NCBI RefSeq assembly: GCF_037996645.1
Contig: NZ_JBBMXV010000001.1
Coordinates: forward strand, 252,168 to 316,167
DNA: 64,000 nucleotides
Reading direction: 5' to 3'
DNA from: Halalkalicoccus tibetensis
Lineage (GTDB): Archaea > Halobacteriota > Halobacteria > Halobacteriales > Halalkalicoccaceae
Positions 17,161-25,845 of the stretch are shown here, one piece after another (positions within the stretch are counted from its first letter, which is position 1; each line of letters opens with the position of its first letter). The notes below the pieces were generated by a model. It worked only from the letters and a program-made list of their open reading frames with translations. It searched no databases and was not told the DNA's origin. Position numbers and translations under genes: made by a program.

Positions 17161-17343
17161 ATGACGACGAGGACCGATCGGGAGCCCACAGAGGACGGTT
17201 CGGGGGACGACATCGGCGCCGGCATCGCGATCGGAGTCGCCCTCGGGGTCGGGGTCGGGCTGGCCACCGACAACCTCGCGCTGTGGCTCCCGCTGGGCGT
17301 GGCGATCGGGGTCGCGGTCGGCGCGGGGATGGGGAAGCGATAG
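17161..17343 (+). CDS. Small glycine-rich membrane protein
   Basis: 60 residues from the ATG at 17161; an ATG at 17134 would add nine. After an acidic N-terminus come two hydrophobic stretches with regular Gly spacing ([20 protein letters not shown] and [18 protein letters not shown]), a glycine-zipper pattern. Such peptides usually pack as helical hairpins in membranes. No function can be assigned. Confidence 0.6.
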   Translation: MTTRTDREPTEDGSGDDIGAGIAIGVALGVGVGLATDNLALWLPLGVAIGVAVGAGMGKR

Positions 17344-17374
17344 GGACGACGGCGACCGTCGGGACGACCGACAC

Positions 17375-17382
17375 GTATTACC
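17375..17382 (+). promoter_or_regulatory. TATA-like box of pdxS
   Basis: GTATTACC is centred about 27 bases before the pdxS ATG at 17406, consistent with a leaderless transcript. Confidence 0.45.
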
Positions 17383-17405
17383 CGCGCCCGTCCTTCGGGC
17401 CGACC

Positions 17406-18314
17406 ATGCCCGAGGAGACCGACATCGAGGAACTGAAGCGTGGCACCGATCTGGTCAAGCGGGGGTTCGCACGGATGCAGAAGGGCGGGGTCATCATGGA
17501 CGTCGTCGACGCCGAGCAGGCCCGCGTCGCCGAGGAGGCCGGCGCGGTCGCCGTGATGGCCCTGGAGGCGGTTCCCGCGGACATCCGCAAGCGCGGCGGC
17601 GTCGCGCGGATGGCCGACCCTGCGGACGTCAGCGAGATCGTCGACTCGGTCTCGATCCCGGTGATGGGCAAGTCCCGCATCGGCCACACGAAGGAGGCCC
17701 AGATCCTCGAGGCCGTCGGCGTCGACATGATCGACGAGTCGGAGGTCCTCACTCCCGCCGACGACGCCTACCACATCGACAAACGCGAGTTCACCGCGCC
17801 GTTCGTCTGCGGGGCGCGGAACCTCGGGGAAGCGCTCAGGAGGATCGAGGAGGGCGCGGCGATGATCCGCACCAAGGGCGAGGCCGGCACCGGCGACGTC
17901 AACCAGGCCGTCCACCACCAGCGCCAGATCAAGGGTGCGATCCGCAAGCTCGAGGGGATGAACCACGAGGAGCGCGAGGCGTTCGCCCGTGAGATCGAGG
18001 CACCGGCCCATCTCGTCCACGAGACCGCAGAGGCCGGACGGCTCCCGGTCGTGAACTTCGCGGCGGGCGGGATCGCCACGCCCGCCGACGCGGCGCTGAT
18101 GATGCACCACGGCTGTGACGGCATTTTCGTCGGTTCGGGGATCTTCGGCGCCCAGAACCCCGAAGCGATGGCCGACGCGATCGTCGCGGCGACCACCAAC
18201 TGGGACGACCCCGAGACGCTCGCGGGGATCGCCTCGAACGTCGGAAAGAGCATGAAGGGCGACGCGAACGTCGACCTGCCCGAGGAGGAGCGCCTGCAGG
18301 ACCGCGGCGTCTGA
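17406..18314 (+). CDS. pdxS: Pyridoxal 5'-phosphate synthase subunit PdxS
   Basis: 302 residues. PdxS makes PLP from ribose 5-phosphate, glyceraldehyde 3-phosphate and ammonia supplied by PdxT. Seen: [20 protein letters not shown] (catalytic Asp32), [14 protein letters not shown], the Schiff-base lysine in [11 protein letters not shown] (Lys89), [13 protein letters not shown] and the phosphate site of [22 protein letters not shown]. The partner pdxT is not adjacent and not in the window. The chain is full length. Confidence 0.97.
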   Translation: MPEETDIEELKRGTDLVKRGFARMQKGGVIMDVVDAEQARVAEEAGAVAVMALEAVPADIRKRGGVARMADPADVSEIVDSVSIPVMGKSRIGHTKEAQILEAVGVDMIDESEVLTPADDAYHIDKREFTAPFVCGARNLGEALRRIEEGAAMIRTKGEAGTGDVNQAVHHQRQIKGAIRKLEGMNHEEREAFAREIEAPAHLVHETAEAGRLPVVNFAAGGIATPADAALMMHHGCDGIFVGSGIFGAQNPEAMADAIVAATTNWDDPETLAGIASNVGKSMKGDANVDLPEEERLQDRGV

Positions 18315-18394
18315 GTTCGAAGATCCCGACACCGACGACGGCACCGTAACGCAGTGACTGTGGCTTTTTGTCGTCGCGCTCCGATACCCCCGTC

Positions 18395-19372
18395 ATGGAG
18401 TTCGGCGTCCTCAGCACGGCGGGTATCGCACGGAAGGCCTTTCTCCCGGCAGCCGCGGCCAGCGACCACGCCGTCGGCGCGATCGCCTCGCGCGACGCCG
18501 AGCGCGCGCGGTCGGTCGCCGGGGAGTACTCGATTCCACGCCACTACGGGAGCTACGGGGAACTGCTCGAGGACGACGACCTCGACGCGGTCTACGTCCC
18601 GCTGCCCAATGCGCTGCACGCCGAGTGGACCCGGAAGGCCGCCGACGCCGGCCACGACGTGCTCTGCGAGAAACCCCTCGCCGCGGACGCCGAGGAGGCT
18701 CGCGCGACCGTCGAGCACTGTCGCGAACGGGGCGTGACGCTGATGGAGGGGTTCATGTACCGGTACCACCCCCGCACCGAGCGTGCGGTCGCGCTCGCAC
18801 GCGAGGAGCTCGAGGGCGTCCACTCGGTGTCGGCGACGTTCAAGTTCCCGCTCGGGGACGACCCCGCGGACGTCCGCCTCTCGCCGGAGCTCGCCGGCGG
18901 CAGCCTGATGGACGTGGGCTGCTACGCGGTGTCGGCCGCTCGGCTGTTCCTCGGCGAGCCCGAACGGGCCTTCGCCACGACCCACGACTCGCGGGGCGCC
19001 GGCGTCGATACCGACCTCGCCGGGGTGCTGGAGCTCGGCGACGGCGCCTCGGCCCGGGTCGCCTCGGGCTTCGACTCGCGGCTGATCCAGCGCTACCGCG
19101 TCGAGGGGGAGAACGGCTGGATCGAGGTCGAGGACGCCTTCGACGCGCCGACCGATGAGCCCACCGAGCTCGCCTACCGGATCGACGGCCGGAAGGGCAC
19201 GGAGACGTTCGACCCGGTCGACCAGTTCCGACTCGAGGTCGAGCACTTCGCATCGGCGGTCGAATCGGGCGAGTCGCCGCAGACGGACGGCGAGGGGGCG
19301 GTCGCAAACATGGAGGCCATCGACGCGCTCGCCGAGAGCGCCCGCCGTGACGAGGTCGTCGACGTCGAGTGA
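18395..19372 (+). CDS. Gfo/Idh/MocA-family oxidoreductase
   Basis: 325 residues from the ATG at 18395. An N-terminal Rossmann fold starts FGVLSTAGIARKAFLPA, with the family signature LCEKPLAADAEEA (about 90-102, EKP lysine) and GGSLMDVGCYAVSAARLFLG (about 168-187) in the substrate-binding half. It is an NAD(P)-dependent dehydrogenase of a sugar, inositol or related polyol; the substrate is not deducible. It is unlike the longer haloarchaeal D-xylose dehydrogenase. A T5 tract about 27 bases upstream may be its promoter. Confidence 0.88.
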   Translation: MEFGVLSTAGIARKAFLPAAAASDHAVGAIASRDAERARSVAGEYSIPRHYGSYGELLEDDDLDAVYVPLPNALHAEWTRKAADAGHDVLCEKPLAADAEEARATVEHCRERGVTLMEGFMYRYHPRTERAVALAREELEGVHSVSATFKFPLGDDPADVRLSPELAGGSLMDVGCYAVSAARLFLGEPERAFATTHDSRGAGVDTDLAGVLELGDGASARVASGFDSRLIQRYRVEGENGWIEVEDAFDAPTDEPTELAYRIDGRKGTETFDPVDQFRLEVEHFASAVESGESPQTDGEGAVANMEAIDALAESARRDEVVDVE

Positions 19373-19378
19373 CCGGCT

Positions 19379-20254
19379 TCAGAACAGCTCCGCGCCCCGC
19401 CCGACCTCCGTCTGGTAGGCGCGGGTCTCGATCCCCCGTTCGGCGAACCGATCGAGCATCGCGCTCGCGATTCCCTTCCTGCGCTCGTCCTCGCAGGCGG
19501 CGATGATCGCCGGACCCGCGCCGCTGACCGTGACGCCGGTCGCGCCGGCCTCGAGGGCGGCCTCGCGGACGCCGTCGTAGCCGTCGATGAGTTCGGCGCG
19601 CGCGGGCGTGACGATTCCGTCCTCCATCCCCTGACCGACGAGCGCGGGGTCGTCGCGGAACATCCCCGCGACCAGCGTCGCCGCCCGGCCGACGCAGTCG
19701 ACGACCTGTGAGACCTCCGCCGAGCGGGGCACCACCCGTCGGGCGTCGCGCGTCGAGATCACGAGCTCGGGCAGACAGACCACCAGCGGGATCGAGGCGT
19801 CGACCTGCGTGACCCCCTCTGGGGTGGCGATCGTAAAGCCGCCCATGATCGAGGGCGCGACGTTGTCGGCGTGGGCCTCCCCCGAGACCAGCGCCTCGCC
19901 CTCGGCGGCGTAGGGCACGAGCTCCTCGCGTGAGTGACCCAGCCCGTAGGCCTCGTCGATCGCGACGGCGACCGCCGCGGCGCTGGCCGCGGAAGAGCCG
20001 AGTCCCGAGGAGGGCCGAACCCCCTTGTCGATGCGGATCTCCGCGGGAGCGTCGAGGGCCTTCGCGACCGCCCCGGCGACGTTCTTCTCGGGGTCCTCGG
20101 GGATGTACTCGCTGCCCGCCCCGTACATCTCGATGGTCGTCTCCTCGGCGGGCTCGATCCGGACGACGTCGGCGGGCTTCGAGAGCGCCGCGCCGAAGAC
20201 GTCGAAGCCGCTTCCGAGGTTCGCGCTCGTCGCGGGGGCCCGCACGGTAACCAT
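19379..20254 (-). CDS. thrB: Homoserine kinase
   Basis: 291 residues, a GHMP kinase. It phosphorylates homoserine for threonine synthesis. It opens VTVRAPATSANLGSGFDVFG; the ATP loop is RPSSGLGSSAASAAAVA (about 80-95); GEAHADNVAPSIMGG and the C-terminal VSGAGPAIIAA are intact. The gene converges on the Gfo/Idh/MocA gene with 6 bases between stops. The start is the conserved MVTVRAPAT. Confidence 0.95.
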   Translation of the reverse strand: MVTVRAPATSANLGSGFDVFGAALSKPADVVRIEPAEETTIEMYGAGSEYIPEDPEKNVAGAVAKALDAPAEIRIDKGVRPSSGLGSSAASAAAVAVAIDEAYGLGHSREELVPYAAEGEALVSGEAHADNVAPSIMGGFTIATPEGVTQVDASIPLVVCLPELVISTRDARRVVPRSAEVSQVVDCVGRAATLVAGMFRDDPALVGQGMEDGIVTPARAELIDGYDGVREAALEAGATGVTVSGAGPAIIAACEDERRKGIASAMLDRFAERGIETRAYQTEVGRGAELF

Positions 20255-20303
20255 GCCCGTCCTTCCCGGAGGGTGGGCAAAAAGGTAGCGTCTCCCGGAG
20301 CCG

Positions 20304-20894
20304 TCAGGCGTCTCCCTCCTCGCGGACGCCGGGCGCGCTGCCCACGTCGACGTCCGCCGGCTCCTCGCGGCCACCGACGCCGACCTCGCCGTGCTCGTCC
20401 TCGACGTAGAGGTCGTCGGCGAAGCCGCCCTCCGCGTGGGGGTGGTCGGGGTCGTCGAGCTTCTCCAGCGTGGCCGGCGCCTCGGGGATCCCGTCCGCAG
20501 GCCGGAAGGCCCCAAGGGGATCGTCGATAGTGATGTCGTAGCGCTCGAAGAAGTTCGCGTAGCGCTCGTAGTGGTCCTCCAGTTCGTCGACCGGGATCTC
20601 CATCATCTCGGTCCAGCCGTGGTTGTAGAAGTCGAAATTGGCCTGGATGTGGGTGATCTCCCTGGCCTCGGCCTCGTCGAACTCCTCCTCCAGGGCGCGG
20701 AGATACGTGTCCATCGTCGCGTCGAAGAAGGCATCGAGGTGTGCCCGGCGCTCCTCCTGACGGTCCTCGTCGGCCTTGTCGAGGAAGATCTTCGTATGCA
20801 TCTTCACCAGCCCGTAGTTCGCGACGTCGCGGACGCCGGGAGTCGAGAGTGCCTTCTTCGCGGCCCAGTGGCGCGGGTTCTGTCGGATCTTCAT
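20304..20894 (-). CDS. DUF6149 family protein
   Basis: 196 residues, opening MKIRQNPRHWAAKKALSTPG. The first ~130 residues are helical (ANYGLVKMHTKIFLDKADED, ITHIQANFDFYNHGWTEMMEIP); the last ~60 are acidic and probably disordered. This matches the haloarchaeal DUF6149 family of unknown function. It is divergent from the FAD oxidoreductase with about 90 bases between the starts. Confidence 0.75.
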   Translation of the reverse strand: MKIRQNPRHWAAKKALSTPGVRDVANYGLVKMHTKIFLDKADEDRQEERRAHLDAFFDATMDTYLRALEEEFDEAEAREITHIQANFDFYNHGWTEMMEIPVDELEDHYERYANFFERYDITIDDPLGAFRPADGIPEAPATLEKLDDPDHPHAEGGFADDLYVEDEHGEVGVGGREEPADVDVGSAPGVREEGDA

Positions 20895-20985
20895 GGGCGG
20901 GGGTTGGGACGCCAGGACCATCAACGTCCCGCCGGCGGCTCGTAGAATAGCAACCGACTTTACCCCTCGTATCGAACCCCCCGCC

Positions 20986-22221
20986 ATGACCCAGTCGTAC
21001 GTGATCATCGGCGATGGGATCTCGGGGAGTTCCGCCGCCGAGACCCTCCGGGAGAAGGACCCCGACGCGGACATCACGGTCGTAACCGACGAGGGTGAAC
21101 CGCTGTACAACCGCATTCTCATCAAGGAGTTCGCGAAGGGCAAGCTGCCCGAGGCGCCCATCTCCATCCACGACGAGGGCTGGTACGAGGAGCGCGACAT
21201 CACCCTCAGCCTCAACACCCACGTCACCGGCGTCGATCCCGAGGGCCACGTCGTTCACACCCACGAGGGCGACGACCTCGAGTACGACAAGCTGCTGATC
21301 GCGACCGGCGGCACCCCTACCCAGCTGCCCGTCGAGAACAGCGACGCCGAGGGGATCCACCACTTCTGGACGTTCCAGGACGCCCGCAAGATCGAGGAGG
21401 ACGCCAGCGAGGCGGAGAAGGGCGTCGTCGTCGGCGCGGGACTGCTCGGGATCGACCTGGCGGCGATCTGTGGCGCCCAGGAGGTCGACGGGAAGTACCT
21501 CATGCGCGGGAACCGCTGGTGGCGCTACGCGCTGTCGCTCGACGGCGCGGAGATCATCCACGAGGGGCTGCGCGAGAAGGGCGTCACCCCCGTCTTCGAC
21601 AGCGGCGTCGACCGCTTCGAGGTCGACGACTCGGGGCGCGTGACCGCGGCGATCGACCCCAACGGCGAGCGCTTCGAGGCCGACTTCGTCGGGATCGCCA
21701 TCGGGCTCGACTTCAACACCGAGTACCTCCGCGGGGCGGGCCTCGAGGAGGACGGCGGGATCGTCGTCGACGAGTACATGCAGACCAGCGTCGACGATAT
21801 CTACGCCTCGGGCGACCTCACCCGGTTCTACGACACCATCCTCGGCGAGTACGCCCAGAACGGCTCGTGGGGCTCGGCCAAGGAGCAGGGCACGATCGCC
21901 GCGACGAACATGGTCAACGACGACGAGAGCGAGGCGTTCCGCTGGGTCTCCTCCTACTCGATCACGCACTTCGACTTCCCCTTTCTCTCCTTCGGCCATC
22001 CCACCCTCGGCGACGAGTACGTCGAGCGCAAGTACTCCGACACCGAGTGGCGCCGCATCGCCATCAAGGACGGCAAGATCGTCGGCGGCGTGCTGATCGG
22101 CGATCTGGCCCCCCAGACCCGCCTGAAGAAGCTCATGCGCGAGGAGACCGACGTCTCGGGCCAGACCGACGTCCTGATCGAGGAGGAGATCGATCTGGAC
22201 GATCTCGCGGTCTCGCAGTAA
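20986..22221 (+). CDS. NAD(P)/FAD-dependent oxidoreductase (pyridine nucleotide-disulfide type)
   Basis: 411 residues. The FAD site IIGDGISGSSAAETLRE (about 7-23) departs from the strict GxGxxG only in its third residue. LLIATGGTPTQLP, the NAD(P) site VVGAGLLGIDLAAI (about 142-155) and VDDIYASGDLTRFY are present. It resembles the NADH-dependent ferredoxin/rubredoxin reductase and nitrite-reductase-type FAD fold, with no redox-active CxxxxC disulfide visible. The electron acceptor is unknown. TTTACC about 27 bases upstream of the ATG fits a leaderless promoter. Confidence 0.87.
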   Translation: MTQSYVIIGDGISGSSAAETLREKDPDADITVVTDEGEPLYNRILIKEFAKGKLPEAPISIHDEGWYEERDITLSLNTHVTGVDPEGHVVHTHEGDDLEYDKLLIATGGTPTQLPVENSDAEGIHHFWTFQDARKIEEDASEAEKGVVVGAGLLGIDLAAICGAQEVDGKYLMRGNRWWRYALSLDGAEIIHEGLREKGVTPVFDSGVDRFEVDDSGRVTAAIDPNGERFEADFVGIAIGLDFNTEYLRGAGLEEDGGIVVDEYMQTSVDDIYASGDLTRFYDTILGEYAQNGSWGSAKEQGTIAATNMVNDDESEAFRWVSSYSITHFDFPFLSFGHPTLGDEYVERKYSDTEWRRIAIKDGKIVGGVLIGDLAPQTRLKKLMREETDVSGQTDVLIEEEIDLDDLAVSQ

Positions 22222-22246
22222 GGCGTACTAGTCGTCGCCGATACGG

Positions 22247-22252
22247 TTTTTT
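22247..22252 (+). terminator. Oligo-T terminator after the FAD oxidoreductase gene
   Basis: Six consecutive T residues followed by ATT lie 25 bases after the stop codon. Archaeal RNA polymerase terminates at such T tracts without a hairpin. Confidence 0.5.
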
Positions 22253-22338
22253 ATTCAACTGGGTTCGTGAACCAGCCGGTAGGTACAGGGAGTTTACGAA
22301 TCAATCGCTGCAGATGAGATATCTAAGCCAACGGAAGT

Positions 22339-22346
22339 CTTATACA
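22339..22346 (+). promoter_or_regulatory. TATA box of the DUF5518 gene
   Basis: CTTATACA is centred about 26 bases before the ATG at 22369, a clear archaeal TATA sequence in a locally AT-rich segment. Confidence 0.6.
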
Positions 22347-22368
22347 ATGTAGTGATAATGTCTCAGAC

Positions 22369-22800
22369 ATGATAATGCCGGAAATATCTCCTCTAAACCT
22401 GAATGAGGGTGCATTGAGATATGCCATCATTGGCGGGCTTGTTTCAATCCCGCTTAGTCTTGGGCATCACTGGTGGTCAGGGATGGGAAATACCTTTTCG
22501 ACCCTCCCGATCTTCTTTGGAGGCCTTCTTGCAGGTTATCTCGCACAGAAGAACACTCAAAAGCCTGCGACGGCGGGTGTTGGTGCGGGATTAATCGGTG
22601 GCTTGCCGGGATACATCTTTATGCTCCCGTCGATGGTTCAGACAGTGACAGCATCGTCGCCCGGAACCGTCTTAGTGCTAGCATTTTTTATTCCAGTAAT
22701 CCTCGCTGTCGCTGCTCTTCCCGGATGGATTGGTGGATTAGTCGGCGGCTGGTTGGCCAAGAAGGTCGAGAGAAAGCAGGTCACTGCTGCCAATAGTTGA
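22369..22800 (+). CDS. DUF5518 family membrane protein
   Basis: 143 residues with four hydrophobic helices (YAIIGGLVSIPLSLG, TLPIFFGGLLAGYLA, AGVGAGLIGGLPGYIFMLPS, LAFFIPVILAVAALPGWIGG) and a Lys-rich tail. I recognise the DUF5518 family of small haloarchaeal membrane proteins, function unknown. Codon and base use are plainly more AT-rich than in the neighbours, and the protein is less acidic, which suggests recent acquisition. An ATG two codons later is an equally possible start. Confidence 0.75.
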   Translation: MIMPEISPLNLNEGALRYAIIGGLVSIPLSLGHHWWSGMGNTFSTLPIFFGGLLAGYLAQKNTQKPATAGVGAGLIGGLPGYIFMLPSMVQTVTASSPGTVLVLAFFIPVILAVAALPGWIGGLVGGWLAKKVERKQVTAANS

Positions 22801-23062
22801 AATTTAGTGCTTTTGTTGGGGAGCCACTCGCTATTCCTAGTAAACACCTCCGGAGCAACAGAAGTGGACTACCTCATCAAGCGAACTGAGTGGTGGTGTT
22901 TGTCGCTTAATAGGGTGGTACCGGCGATAGATTCGCAGCTGTACATACCGTTTCGTCGAATCGGTCCCTGTCGAAAACGAACGGAGAAACTACACCGGAG
23001 ACTACTGGTAAGGCCCGCTCCGAGGCACACACCGAAGTTCCCGGGGCCCGTTTTCCGAATCG
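22801..23062. other. AT-rich intergenic tract, no gene found
   Basis: 262 bases between DUF5518 and the aldo/keto reductase. The first ~180 bases share the AT-rich composition of the DUF5518 gene; normal GC content returns near 22970. No open frame with family resemblance, inverted terminal repeat or tRNA is visible. It could be the remnant end of the acquired segment. Confidence 0.5.
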
Positions 23063-23911
23063 ATGGTAGACAACGAGAGCGACACCTTCGACATCGGCGG
23101 CGAGTTGACCGTTCATCGACTCGGCTTCGGCGCGATGCGGATCACCGGCGAGGAGATCATCGGCCCGCCGGAGGACGAGGACGAGGCTCGGGAGGTCCTC
23201 GAGCGAGCCCGCGAGATCGGCGTCGACTTCGTCGACACGGCCGACTCCTATGGCCCCTGCGTGAGCGAGCGGCTGATCGGCGAGGCCTACGGGCCCGACT
23301 ACGAGGACGTCGTCGTCGCCACGAAGGGCGGGCTCTGGCGCACCCTCGACGGGAGCTGGCCGCCGTGTGGCGACCCCGAGTACCTCCAGGACGCCCTGAT
23401 GGGCAGCCTCGATCGCCTCGGCGTGGACTCGATCGACCTCTATCAGTTCCACCGACCCGACCCCGACACCCCCTTCGAGGAGTCGGTCCAGCAGCTGGCG
23501 GAGTTCAAGGACCAGGGCTACATCGACCACGTCGGCGTGAGCAACGTCTCGGTCGAGCAGCTCGAGGAGGCGCGCGACATCGTCGATATCGCGACCGTCC
23601 AGAACGAGTTCAACGTCGGCGACCGATCCGACGAGGACGTGCTCGAGGCCTGTGAGGACGCCGGCATCGGCTTCATCCCGTGGTCGCCGATCGGCTCGGG
23701 CGACGACGACCTCGGGGGGAAGGCCGACGCCGTCTCGGAGATCGCCGAGGCCCACGACGCGAGCGACTCGCAGATCGCGCTGGCGTGGCTGCTCCAGCGC
23801 TCGCCCGTGACGCTCCCGATCCCGGGCACCTCGAGCGTCGAGCACTTAGAGGAGAACGTCGCGGCCAGCGGGATCGAGCTGAGCGACGACGAGATGAACA
23901 GGCTAGAGTAG
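23063..23911 (+). CDS. Aldo/keto reductase
   Basis: 282 residues, a TIM-barrel NADPH-dependent carbonyl reductase. Seen: LGFGAMRITG, DFVDTADSYG (catalytic Asp), VVATKGG (catalytic Lys), IDLYQFHRPD (His), IDHVGVSNVSVEQLEEA, and the cofactor-binding SPVTLPIPGTSSVEHLEENV near the end. It is somewhat short but complete. The catalytic tetrad Tyr is in the DSYG motif. The substrate is unknown. The start is the ATG at 23063. Confidence 0.92.
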   Translation: MVDNESDTFDIGGELTVHRLGFGAMRITGEEIIGPPEDEDEAREVLERAREIGVDFVDTADSYGPCVSERLIGEAYGPDYEDVVVATKGGLWRTLDGSWPPCGDPEYLQDALMGSLDRLGVDSIDLYQFHRPDPDTPFEESVQQLAEFKDQGYIDHVGVSNVSVEQLEEARDIVDIATVQNEFNVGDRSDEDVLEACEDAGIGFIPWSPIGSGDDDLGGKADAVSEIAEAHDASDSQIALAWLLQRSPVTLPIPGTSSVEHLEENVAASGIELSDDEMNRLE

Positions 23912-23952
23912 GAAGCGGTATCGTTTTCGGGCGTCCCGGCCGAGGATGAGCC

Positions 23953-24366
23953 ATGAGCATGGAAGGCAGCGGCGACATGAGCCTCGCGTTCGATCTGGCG
24001 GCACTTCAGGAGCTGGCCGAGCCCGACCGGGTGTTCACCGACGCGCGCCAGTGGACCGAGTACGTCGGCGTCGTCAGCGAGAAGCCGACCTACGTGGTGA
24101 CGAACTTCACCCGCAAACACCGGATCCGGCAGGACTTCTTCTCGGGCCCGCGCGGGCGCGAGGAGAGCCTCGAGAGCGTCAAGGACCAGTTCGACACCGC
24201 CCGTCACGTCCTCGTCGGGACGGCCGAGGAGGACCGCGAGCTCGCGGAGCGGGTCGGCTGGGAGTACCTCCCCGTCGAGGACGCCGCCGAGGCCGCGGGC
24301 TGGGAGCTGGCCGCGGACGCCCCCGAACCCGAACCCGCCGAGGACGAGCGCGACGACTGGCCCTGA
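23953..24366 (+). CDS. Conserved haloarchaeal protein (DUF7124-like)
   Basis: 137 residues. Core: LAALQELAEPDRVFTDARQW, YVGVVSEKPTYVVTNFTRKH, RIRQDFFSGPRGREESLESV and ARHVLVGTAEEDRELAERVG, then an acidic tail. I recall these blocks from a widespread haloarchaeal family listed as DUF7124, but the number is from memory. No catalytic motif or membrane segment is seen. An internal ATG at 23989 is less likely as the start. Confidence 0.65.
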   Translation: MSMEGSGDMSLAFDLAALQELAEPDRVFTDARQWTEYVGVVSEKPTYVVTNFTRKHRIRQDFFSGPRGREESLESVKDQFDTARHVLVGTAEEDRELAERVGWEYLPVEDAAEAAGWELAADAPEPEPAEDERDDWP

Positions 24367-24381
24367 GCGAAACGACGGGGC

Positions 24382-24388
24382 TTATTAG
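24382..24388 (+). promoter_or_regulatory. TATA-like box of the DUF7847-like gene
   Basis: TTATTAG is centred about 25 bases before the ATG at 24410, consistent with a leaderless transcript. Confidence 0.45.
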
Positions 24389-24409
24389 GCGACCGGGACA
24401 CCGACCGAT

Positions 24410-25234
24410 ATGGCACTCGACGTCGGACGCGCGCTGAAGGAAGGGGCCGAACGGCTCGCGAGCCGCAACGGCGCCCTGTTCGTCGGCGCCTTCCTGCTCG
24501 TCTCACTGGTCGGAAACGTCGCCCTCGACAGCGCGGCGGTCGCCCTCGAGGCCCTGACGGCGGAGCTGGCCGCCGAAGCGGGCCAGCCAGCGCCCGAGTC
24601 GCTGCCCGAAGGGGCGACGCCGCTGGCGTTCGACCTGCCCGGCTCGGTCATCAGCATGCTTCTGGTGGCCTGGCTGCTCGCCTGGGCCGCCACGAGCGTC
24701 CTCGCGGTCCGCGTCATGGCGAGCGAGCACACGAGCGCGATCCCCGACGAGCTGCTCTCACGGCGGCTGACAAGCGCGACGATCCACGAGCTCGTCGCCC
24801 GCGTCGTGGTCCTGACGCTGGTCGGGGTCGGTTTCCTGCTGTTCGTCCTCCCCGGGGTCTTCCTCGCGATCTGCTTCTACTTCGTCCGGCCGCTGATCGC
24901 GATCGAGGACCGCAACGCGATCGACGCGATGACCGAGAGCTGGCGGCTCTCGCGGGGCGACCGCCTCGCGGTCCTCGGGGTGATGCTCGGCGCGGTCGCC
25001 GTCTACGTCGCGATCTCGCTCGCGGGGTCGCTCGGCGCGCTCGTCCTTTCGCCGGTGCCCGGCGCCGGGATGGCGGTCTCGATCGCCTTTGCTGCGGTCG
25101 CGAACGTCTTCTGGCTCGCCGTCTCGGCCCGGGCGTTCGTCCAGCTGCGCGAGCCCGAGGAGCCAGAACCCGAACCCACGGAGGGCTCCGGGCCCGACGA
25201 CGAGTGGGACGACCCGCCGGGCGTCGAGTGGTAA
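24410..25234 (+). CDS. Multi-pass membrane protein (DUF7847-like)
   Basis: 274 residues with about six hydrophobic segments (GALFVGAFLLVSLVGNVAL, ISMLLVAWLLAWAATSVLAV, VVVLTLVGVGFLLFVLPGVF, LAVLGVMLGAVAVYVAISLA and others) and an acidic, Pro-rich cytoplasmic tail. The block YFVRPLIAIEDRNAIDAM followed by ESWRLSRGDR is shared with glycerophosphoryl-diester-phosphodiesterase membrane-region proteins and haloarchaeal DUF7847. No catalytic motif is present, and transport or scaffold roles are open. Confidence 0.7.
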   Translation: MALDVGRALKEGAERLASRNGALFVGAFLLVSLVGNVALDSAAVALEALTAELAAEAGQPAPESLPEGATPLAFDLPGSVISMLLVAWLLAWAATSVLAVRVMASEHTSAIPDELLSRRLTSATIHELVARVVVLTLVGVGFLLFVLPGVFLAICFYFVRPLIAIEDRNAIDAMTESWRLSRGDRLAVLGVMLGAVAVYVAISLAGSLGALVLSPVPGAGMAVSIAFAAVANVFWLAVSARAFVQLREPEEPEPEPTEGSGPDDEWDDPPGVEW

Positions 25235-25247
25235 GGGAAAACGCGTC

Positions 25248-25255
25248 CTTTAACC
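25248..25255 (+). promoter_or_regulatory. TATA-like box of the DUF5815 gene
   Basis: CTTTAACC is centred about 27 bases before the ATG at 25279. The box helps choose that ATG over the in-frame ATG at 25204, which lies inside the upstream gene. Confidence 0.5.
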
Positions 25256-25278
25256 GATTGACGGCGCAAGTGAGGACG

Positions 25279-25806
25279 ATGGCAACGCCCCGCGTCCCCG
25301 GCGACGAGGAGATCGAGCTCCCCTGTGGCGAGTCCGTCTCGCTCGCGGAGCTGGACATGGGGATGCGCGAGTACGCCTGTTCCTGTGGCGAGCGCCACGC
25401 CGTCGTGATGGACGTCCACCCGCCCTCGCGGTTCGTCCCCGAGGCGATCGTCGAGGTACTCAGAGAGACCGTCGAGACCGAGGACGACTTCGGCGAGTTC
25501 GGCACGCCCCACGTCATGGGGGTCGTCCTCGAGGAGTTCCCCGAGGAGGTCGTCGCCGAGGACGTCTCCGACGACGGCACGGTCGGGTACTCGATGCTCT
25601 GGCTGACCGACTTCGATTCTCGAAGACTGCACGTGATCGTCGTCGAGCTGTTGGTCGAGCTGATGGATCACGCCATCAGCCACGCGGAGGACGACACCGC
25701 CGCCACCGAGTTCGAGGAGCAGATGCTCGAGTTCGACGTCGAGGCGTTCGTCGACGACTATCGAACGGCTCGCGAGTTCGAGAGCGAGCACGACCGGCCG
25801 GCCTGA
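25279..25806 (+). CDS. DUF5815 family protein
   Basis: 175 residues. The N-terminal LPCGESVSLAELDMGMREYA and CSCGERHAVVMDVHPPSRFVPE hold CG and CSCGxxH motifs suggesting a small metal-binding knuckle. LVELMDHAISHAEDDTAA lies in the C-terminal helical half. I recognise a haloarchaeal family annotated DUF5815, function unknown. A TATA-like box supports the start. Confidence 0.7.
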   Translation: MATPRVPGDEEIELPCGESVSLAELDMGMREYACSCGERHAVVMDVHPPSRFVPEAIVEVLRETVETEDDFGEFGTPHVMGVVLEEFPEEVVAEDVSDDGTVGYSMLWLTDFDSRRLHVIVVELLVELMDHAISHAEDDTAATEFEEQMLEFDVEAFVDDYRTAREFESEHDRPA

Positions 25807-25845
25807 CGGGGCAAACTGTTTGTGGGCGAGCGACGATCGATGGGT

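Noticed and set aside
22801-23062. An insertion-sequence remnant, suggested by AT-rich sequence
   Set aside because: No transposase fragment, inverted ends or target duplication could be recognised.
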